A DNA stretch of 64,000 nucleotides from Volutella citrinella (taxonomy: Eukaryota > Ascomycota > Sordariomycetes > Hypocreales > Nectriaceae). Shown here piece by piece: positions 58,511 to 64,000 of the stretch (position 1 is the stretch's first letter; every line of letters starts with the position of its first letter). Made by a program: the position numbers and the translations under genes. The notes below the pieces were generated by a model that was given only the letters and a program-made list of their open reading frames with translations, was not told the DNA's origin and searched no databases. The DNA lies in contig JAWZSP010000008.1 in NCBI GenBank assembly GCA_034401135.1, positions 3,442,765 through 3,506,764 on the forward strand, written 5' to 3'.

Positions 58511-59322
58511 ATGCAAACGCGGGGTTCGTATACGTATAGCGAGAGCATGTCCATAGAAACCTCATATCAAAGAGTAGCGTAGATTCAGGCTAGATATCAT
58601 TTATCTGGCCGATAATAATCACACATTTGTCAAGTGTGCCTAAAGCCTTTAGGGCTTATCCTCGATGTCGTCTAGAGGCTAGGTGGCCTATCTCAGTTTG
58701 GGTGTCCGTAAGAGCGTTGGCAGCCCGTATACTAGCGTGCTCATCGCAGAAGTTGAGCTGCTTCTTAAGCAGATCGATCGTGGCTAGTATATCGACATCC
58801 ATAGCATTCTTCTCCGTCATGATTGGGTTTGAACTTTTTGCTCGAGGTTAAATGGCATAAAAGAGTGTGTCAAGGGTATGTAGGGAGAGTAAAAACAGAA
58901 GGGATGGCATGAGGGGCGAGACGATTAGGGGGGCAAGAGTTCAAGGGCGGCGGTCAGTGGAACATGTCTCGGAATAGTATTGATGCGGATTCGAAGTTGG
59001 CCCTACGCCCTGCTCTGTAGACACACGATGAGCACGATGAGGATCATATTTACAGAAGGTTGCGCATATATATGAAGTTACAGCTCTATGTCATATGGCG
59101 AGGCCCGTATACCCCACAAGAGGATTTGATTGCTGTATCTACAGGGAGTGTACGTCGTTGGCTAGGTGCGTGGCGAGACAGCCAATAATCAGTGCAGTTG
59201 GTTGACGTGGCATCACAAATACCCCGCAGTATCCACCACCGCCTCACTCTTCTCTTCCTCTTTACATCAACAGTCATCAGGTCGCGTACGAAATATAAAA
59301 GCCCGAAGTCTTGACGGTGAGA
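58511..59322. other. Intergenic region with a small minus-strand ORF
   Basis: About 810 bases between two plus-strand genes of the telomere-proximal module. A 54-codon minus-strand ORF is described separately. TATAAAA at 59294-59300 is only 23-29 bases before the next ATG, which is close for a core promoter element. Confidence 0.4.
58656..58820 (-). CDS. Possible 54-residue protein
   Basis: ATG 58820 to TAA 58656. The protein starts MTEKNAMDVDILATIDLLKK and continues as an amphipathic helix, then TDTQTEIGHLASRRHRG. It lies antisense just beyond the large AT-hook gene. The composition looks protein-like, but it is short and no family is recognised. It could be chance or a small helical partner. 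Confidence 0.35.
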   Translation of the reverse strand: MTEKNAMDVDILATIDLLKKQLNFCDEHASIRAANALTDTQTEIGHLASRRHRG

Positions 59323-60560
59323 ATGAATACATCGGAGTCGAATCTACCAGCAACAACGGGGGCTGCACTGGCTCCATGTTCTCGATGCGGTCCGGAGGAC
59401 GCTCAACAGACGCTACTGATCTGTGCGACATGCCTCACTCGCGATGAATTGACCGAGCCTCATTCAACGGGTCCAAGTGACCAAGATGTCTATCACGCTC
59501 TAAAAAGCGTCTTTAAGAACACCAAGCCGCAACGCGCAAAGGAAAGAAACTTTATCAAGAACAGGATCCAGAGGTGTCAAGGCCAAGAATGTATCCAATT
59601 AATGGATCGCTTCGACGAGGATCTTATCATTGCAAAGGCTAAGCAGCTGATTCTCAATGGTGCATTTCGAGATTCTGAGAAAGCAGCAGAACTAGGGCTG
59701 CTGGGTACGCAGGAGATGGAAAACTCAAGTTCAGGTAAGCGGTACCCGTCTTTACATCGATTTAAAATACCTGACCAGCATTATTAGGAGAACCCTTATT
59801 GCCGACTCATTTTCTTACAGATCTCTCATACCCAGCACAGCATGCAATTATGTGCAGGCTGCAGGCGGCTCTGGAAAACCTCTGCTATGCTTTTGCACAA
59901 GAAAATATGCAAGAAACGTTACAGGCACGTGGGTGGAAGTGCGCCGAGTTGGTCCAACTTAGTCAATGGGTGGATGAATTCCGGGAAGACCTCACCTATC
60001 TTACTGCAAGAGGCAACACTGATCAGAGGACGCTGGAAGGACTACTCCAGTCAGTGGCCAGAATCCAACCTACTGCGGAGGGGCGTGTTCCTATGTCCTC
60101 CAGGAATCTGCAAGCTCTCCTATCCACGGCCCATGCTTTTTCCGAGCTGCTCGATACCGGGGCACAGCACGCCGATGTGATCAAGAGGCTGTATGATGAA
60201 ACTCAGATGGCGTTCACATCCATTGTCGAGAACACACGCACGTTAGAGTCGAAGCTGGATAATGAGCTATCGAAAATTAGTGATAAGAAGTCGGATTTAG
60301 AGGATAGGCTGCTAAGGATTCAGGAGGAGCTGGCGGTTTTAAACAAGGACGAGCGTGCTGCGCTGGCTATGTATATTGCCAAACGCGACGAACATGCTGC
60401 TCTTGTAGGGGAGCGACTTGTTGTGAGCGTTAAGAAAATGAACCTGGTGGGCTATTCCTGCTTGGGGCTCGGAGACTTGGGTCCGGTGGACCTTTTAAGC
60501 GAGCCTGGTGTACGAACCCCAGAGGAGGAGGAGGGAGTAGGAGGAGGAATGGGAAGGTAG
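59323..60560 (+). CDS. Zinc-ribbon and coiled-coil protein of unknown function
   Basis: Exons 59323-59734 and 59788-60560 (donor GTAAGC, branch CTGAC, acceptor TTAG) join in phase to 394 residues. Cys19, Cys22, Cys34 and Cys37 form CxxC-x11-CxxC, a treble-clef or ribbon-like zinc site. A basic segment follows (KPQRAKERNFIKNRIQRC). The second half is helical, with a long coiled coil at about residues 270-355 (LESKLDNELSKISDKKSD and next residues), ending in a Glu/Gly-rich tail. I do not recognise the family. It lies between the large AT-hook gene and the RNase H gene, all on the plus strand, so a common role is possible but unproven. No damage is seen. Confidence 0.65.
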
Positions 60561-61142
60561 TGGTTCAAGTTACTGCTGTTTTTTTCCATAATGTAAGCAC
60601 TATAATGATACTGGATGGCTGAAAAGTATATATTAGGGCTACCTTAATCCTACCTTTTTACCACATAGCAATGAAGCTACAGTTCTATAGTACTATCAGG
60701 CTGTCCTGCGGCTTGCCGCTTTCACAGCAAATTTAGGCTATAGAGAGACATAATGAACTGGTTATACAGTAGTTGGAACTATCTAAAACCCGGTCTTCGT
60801 GCCCTTAGTGGCATATATAATCGTTTATTGTGGTAATGCATCAGTAGGTCATATGTCAGCTGCTGCATGTTGGGCAGCCTAGTTGGGCAACCTCGTTGGG
60901 CAGCCTCGTTGGGCAGCCTTATTGGCCAGCCTTGTTCGGCCGGCCTTATTCAGCCAACCCCGCCTGTATGACTCTTTTGTTCTTTCTGTATCACCCCGCC
61001 TTTTCACCGAAAGTGGCCACTTTGCATTTTGCTTGTTGCACACAGCCCAGCGCACCCTTTAGTAAGGGTTCCTTCCGCTCGTCAATCGCTCTTCATGTCA
61101 TTTTTTCCCTAATTACCTTTGCTCTACATCGGCTGGTTCCTT
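60561..61142. other. Intergenic region with a short tandem repeat
   Basis: About 580 bases between the coiled-coil gene and the RNase H gene. It contains the GTTGGGCAGCCT repeat described separately and a pyrimidine-rich stretch before the RNase H start. No other gene is seen. Confidence 0.45.
60869..60957 (+). repeat. Short degenerate tandem repeat, 13-15 bp units
   Basis: Six or seven units based on GTTGGGCAGCCTC run in tandem with small changes and drift into GGCCAGCC and GGCCGGCC. It is GC-rich within otherwise mixed sequence. Confidence 0.7.
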
Positions 61143-61799
61143 ATGCGAAAGGCACACCGCAAACCGCAGTCACGGAAGGGGCAGCAGAGTCGACTGTTTG
61201 ATGTTGCTGCTCTATTTGGAGAGGACGTAACACCTGACGACGTGGAAATCTGTGACGATAAGCTTTGGGTCAACGTGGCATGCGATAATGCAAGCCCTTG
61301 TGGGGTTTGTGATTGTCGAACGTCGCACTTAGACAGCATCGTGATTGCCGTCGACGGCGCTTGCAAGGGCAATGGGACACCACTCGCACGAGCGGCGGTG
61401 GGTGTGTTTGTCGGCGCGGCATCAGCATACAACCAGAGCCGCCTACTACAAAGCAACCCAGCCACGAATCAGATTGCCGAGTTAGAGGCTGGAGTGCTTG
61501 GTCTTGAACAGGCTCTCAACATCCAGAGGAACAGGCTCTCCGATGAATCACTTTCTCAAGTGGTTATCAAGGCAGACTCAGAGTACTTGGTCAAGGGTAT
61601 GACGGAGTGGATCTTTAAGTGGCAGGCCAATGGTTACCGGACTGCAAAGGGGACCCCTGTTGCTAATATGGAATTATTTCGGAAACTCGAGGGGCTAGTG
61701 AAGGACTTAGGGAGTATTGGCGTCGAAGTACTGTTCTGGCATGTAAGACGCTATTATAATAAAGAGGCAGACGAGCTGGCTAATAGAGCTTTTACATAA
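61143..61799 (+). CDS. Stand-alone type I ribonuclease H
   Basis: A single exon from ATG 61143 gives 218 residues. The RNase H fold fills about residues 64-218 with all four acidic active-site residues: Asp71 in IAVDGACKGNG, Glu113 in IAELEAG, Asp145 in IKADSEYLV and Asp210 in NKEADELANRAF. The N-terminal 60 residues are basic, then carry a small Cys cluster (CGVCDC) and no hybrid-binding domain typical of RNase H1. Type I RNases H cut RNA in RNA:DNA hybrids. The gene stands alone without reverse transcriptase remnants beside it. Similar fungal single-domain RNase H genes are known, and some derive from retroelements. A decayed copy of its last third follows downstream. Confidence 0.85.
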   Translation: MRKAHRKPQSRKGQQSRLFDVAALFGEDVTPDDVEICDDKLWVNVACDNASPCGVCDCRTSHLDSIVIAVDGACKGNGTPLARAAVGVFVGAASAYNQSRLLQSNPATNQIAELEAGVLGLEQALNIQRNRLSDESLSQVVIKADSEYLVKGMTEWIFKWQANGYRTAKGTPVANMELFRKLEGLVKDLGSIGVEVLFWHVRRYYNKEADELANRAFT

Positions 61800-61887
61800 T
61801 AGTTGGCGAGGAAATTAGGAAGGGGGGTTAAAAAACTTGGCTGGTTAGGGTTATAAGTGCTAGCTGTTCGCCTAGTCTCGCATTAAT

Positions 61888-62035
61888 ATGGTTCCGAGAC
61901 AAATCTCATCTCGAGAAACTCGATGAGCTGGTGAAGACCTTGAACAGTGTTGGCATCGAAGTCCTGTTCTGGCATGTATTGCGCAAATTCAACGAAAACG
62001 CAGACAGGCTGGCCAAGAGGCAGTCGACTGGTTGA
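61888..62035 (+). pseudogene. RNase H C-terminal fragment, decayed second copy
   Basis: About 48 codons in one frame ending in TGA at 62035 match the end of the intact RNase H just upstream: KLDELVKTLNSVGIEVLFWH, then NENADRLAKR, including the last active-site Asp. The rest of the domain is absent. It implies a former tandem duplication with later loss. Confidence 0.75.
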
Positions 62036-62049
62036 GGGCTATCATCAAT

Positions 62050-62274
62050 GAAGTTAAAGTAGTCTCTTGCTGCATTGTGTAGGTCGTTTCGAGTGATATC
62101 TCGACGGCTGATGGCGCTTGCTATGACTGGAGCCCTCTGATGAATGAGAAGGCGATGGGCTGTGTAAGACTTAGCGGTCGAGATGAGGGTGAGGTCGGAG
62201 TATTGGCCGGTGCTTAGGGCACTGAGAGTGAGTTGATCTAGGGTACACGCGCAGTGGGGAAAAGGGCGGAGCAC
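62050..62274 (-). pseudogene. BTB/POZ domain fragment
   Basis: The minus strand reads like the first half of a fungal BTB domain: STGQYSDLTLISTAKSYTAH, then RLLIHQRAPVIASAI and DDSPQPVDCLLA. Farther left the same frame is only the antisense of the RNase H fragment, so the true remnant ends near 62050. BTB domains mediate protein interaction; this piece is too short to fold. Confidence 0.55.
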
Positions 62275-62289
62275 CTCTGGAAAGAAGCG

Positions 62290-62510
62290 AGCAGCTAGTC
62301 CATAGCTAAGGAGCGTAAGGTGGTAGGAGGAGGAGACTCGGCGCAGGTCACTCTTGGTTCGGATGGAGACGAGTGAAACAGCTCGGGAAAGAGTAGGCGG
62401 GCGTCGTAAATGGACTCAAAGACGCTTTCCTTCAAGAGGTACTAGAGAGCCTCGACAAGTGTCTAATCGGAGAAATAGAGGACGGAAAGACGATGACGAG
62501 TTACAAGGTG
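62290..62510 (-). pseudogene. Unidentified coding relic
   Basis: One minus-strand frame is open apart from two TAG codons where CAG would fit, and reads like protein (YLLKESVFESIYDARLLFPE). It may belong to the same decayed gene as the BTB fragment or to another. The family is not recognised. Confidence 0.35.
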
Positions 62511-62618
62511 TTGAATGAGTTTAATCTTGCGTATCTTTGCGTTATTTGGCTGGGTAAATACTTGCCGACAAGGGGCAGAGCTATAGACGGCGCGATAATG
62601 TGTTCGGTGTCTTGGTCT

Positions 62619-62650
62619 AGGGTAGGGTTCACAGGTAACCCTAACCCTAC
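62619..62650. repeat. Interstitial telomere-like inverted repeat
   Basis: AGGGTAGGGTT on the left and AACCCTAACCCT on the right flank a short loop of about 8 bases. Further degenerate AGGGTT or CCCTAA words occur at about 62723, 62801 and 63003. Confidence 0.65.
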
Positions 62651-63870
62651 ACCGAGTGTCAAGGACGGTCAACAGTGAGGGCCTCTCGTTGGCGGAGCCG
62701 TTGTTATGCCGGAGGTCAGTAGTGTAGGGTTAAAAGAAGGCACTGCCTTGTTTCTAGTAAGGTCTAATGTCACCGTGCGTTCCGGACAGCCGACGTAGGG
62801 TTACGGACAAGAAAAGGGAAAGGTGTTTCAATTTATCTACAACAAGGAGTTATTGCGACGGCACCGGGGGTACGTTAAGGCACTGTTACGGCATGGGGTG
62901 ACGCACACGCTAGCGAGACCGAGCTGGACTGGCAGGTCCTACGCCCAACCGTACATCTAATCCTACGGGTGACGGTACGGGCAGGCTGAAGGCAAGGAGG
63001 TGACCCTAACCCTAGAGCAGCCCCCAGGGGGGCCACTACAACTACAACCCCAACCCTACCTACGACTACGACTACGACTACAACTACGACTACGACTACG
63101 ACTACAACTATAACTACGACTACAACTACAACTACGACTACGACTACAACTACGACTACGACTACAACTACGACTACGACTATAACTACAACAACGACTG
63201 CAACTGCGACGGCAAGTAGAGCTACAAGGCTGAGGAGTGTAGAGTGAGGTAAGCAGCCGCGGTAAGGGTTAAGGACAAGGAGACTAACTGTAGGTAGCAG
63301 GCTGGTTGCGTCTACCCCAACCTACCGCCTGGCCTGTTGAACCCTAACGTGTACAGCGGTACAAGCTGTAGAAGAGCAGTGAGCAGAGGCGTAGGGTGCT
63401 TAGTGTTGTGGAAGAGAGTGAAGAGTGCTAGTAGAGTTGTGCAGGGGGGGTTGAAGAGTGGTAGAAACAGGACGGGGGTAGAGACAAGGAGCTAAGAGAG
63501 AAGTAGGGTGTTAAAGTAGGTGGCACTGGGGTGTTTTAGACAGCGACGTCGACTTTTGGACGGACAGGAGAAGTGAAGGGGTGGGAGTGGTAGTAAGACT
63601 AGAGAGTGAGGTGGAAAGGGCAGAGGAGGGTAAGGAGAGAGGAGTTAAAGAGGGCTAACCTCTGAGGTGTGTAAGGGCGCTGGCGGCAGTAAAAGTTGAA
63701 GAGCTAGGGTTGAGGTGTTAAGAAGGGTGTGGTACCGAGTCTAAACTAACCGCTAACCGCTGAAGAAGGAGGGCGCGCCGGCGGCACGTTCGGGGTTGGA
63801 GTTAGGCTTAACAGGGTGGTTTAGGGTTCCGTGGAAAGCGTTCACGACAGTAAGCGAGTTTGCGTCGCAA
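62651..63870. other. Gene-free subtelomeric DNA next to the telomere
   Basis: About 1.2 kb of repeated short words with no protein-like frame. It includes a TAC/GAC microsatellite and G-rich, purine-rich stretches. This is typical subtelomeric filler. Confidence 0.6.
63034..63211 (+). repeat. TAC/GAC trinucleotide microsatellite
   Basis: An array of ACTACG and ACTACA words (period 3, often 6), with interruptions, ending in GACTGCAACTGCGACGGC. Length instability among strains is expected. Confidence 0.9.
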
Positions 63871-64000
63871 GGGTTAGGGTTAGGGTTAGGGTTAGGGTTA
63901 GGGTTAGGGTTAGGGTTAGGGTTAGGGTTAGGGTTAGGGTTAGGGTTAGGGTTAGGGTTAGGGTTAGGGTTAGGGTTAGGGTTAGGGTTAGGGTTAGGGT
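63871..64000 (+). repeat. Telomere, TTAGGG array (about 21-22 repeats)
   Basis: Uninterrupted TTAGGG repeats run to the last base of the window. The G-rich strand points 3' outwards, as at the right end of a chromosome. This is the standard telomere repeat of filamentous ascomycetes. Confidence 0.98.

Noticed and set aside
59294..59300. TATA box of the zinc-ribbon gene
   Set aside because: TATAAAA is only 23-29 bases before the chosen ATG, which would place the transcription start at or after it; kept as doubtful only.
61906..62274. 122-codon minus-strand frame as one gene
   Set aside because: Its left third is simply the antisense of the RNase H fragment; only the BTB-like part is kept as a remnant.

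Overview
The window is the end of a chromosome of a filamentous ascomycete, probably a Pezizomycotina species near Hypocreales (lineage is inference). The last 130 bases are an uninterrupted TTAGGG array in the orientation of a right telomere. Genes carry short introns (about 48-105 nt) with GTRNGT donors, CTNAC-like branch sites and YAG acceptors. Families include fungal transcription factors, a LaeA-like methyltransferase, a DUF6594 membrane protein, two tyrosinases and an F-box protein. An AT-rich block carries C-to-T/G-to-A decay typical of repeat-induced point mutation (RIP).

Layout. 1-16.5 kb: the end of a transcription factor gene, a LaeA-like methyltransferase, a secreted Cys-rich protein, an aminotransferase pseudogene, a frame-broken DHDPS-type aldolase, a transcription factor fragment without its DNA-binding part, a second methyltransferase, a DUF6594 protein and a retropepsin-like protein. 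16.9-27.4 kb, all minus strand: a neurotransmitter:sodium symporter family transporter, a ten-exon acyl-CoA dehydrogenase and a large secreted subtilase-like protein with Pro-Ala repeats. 29.6-40.0 kb: two unrelated-looking tyrosinases flank a collapsed amidase/permease pair, a secreted Up-regulated-in-Daf-2-like protein and an F-box protein. 42.7-47.9 kb: an intronless papain-like peptidase, then decaying RidA, carbohydrate-binding and alcohol dehydrogenase remnants.

47.9-53.2 kb is a RIP-mutated, AT-rich block. It contains two copies of one LTR-like sequence at very different stages of decay, and relics of long coding regions, one holding a minisatellite that once encoded a 17-residue repeat. 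From about 53.24 kb to the telomere the DNA is GC-normal again. It holds three intact unfamiliar genes that all point to the telomere: a 1,554-residue AT-hook protein preceded by hairpin-forming 43/44-bp tandem repeats, a zinc-ribbon/coiled-coil protein, and a stand-alone type I RNase H. Then come a second, decayed RNase H tail, a BTB relic, telomere-like inverted repeats, a TAC/GAC microsatellite and the telomere.

There is no convincing biosynthetic cluster. The genes look like typical subtelomeric accessory content (secreted proteins, oxidases, transporters, transcription factors) with much gene decay. The most original part is the telomere-facing three-gene module. No tRNA, rRNA or CRISPR array was recognised.
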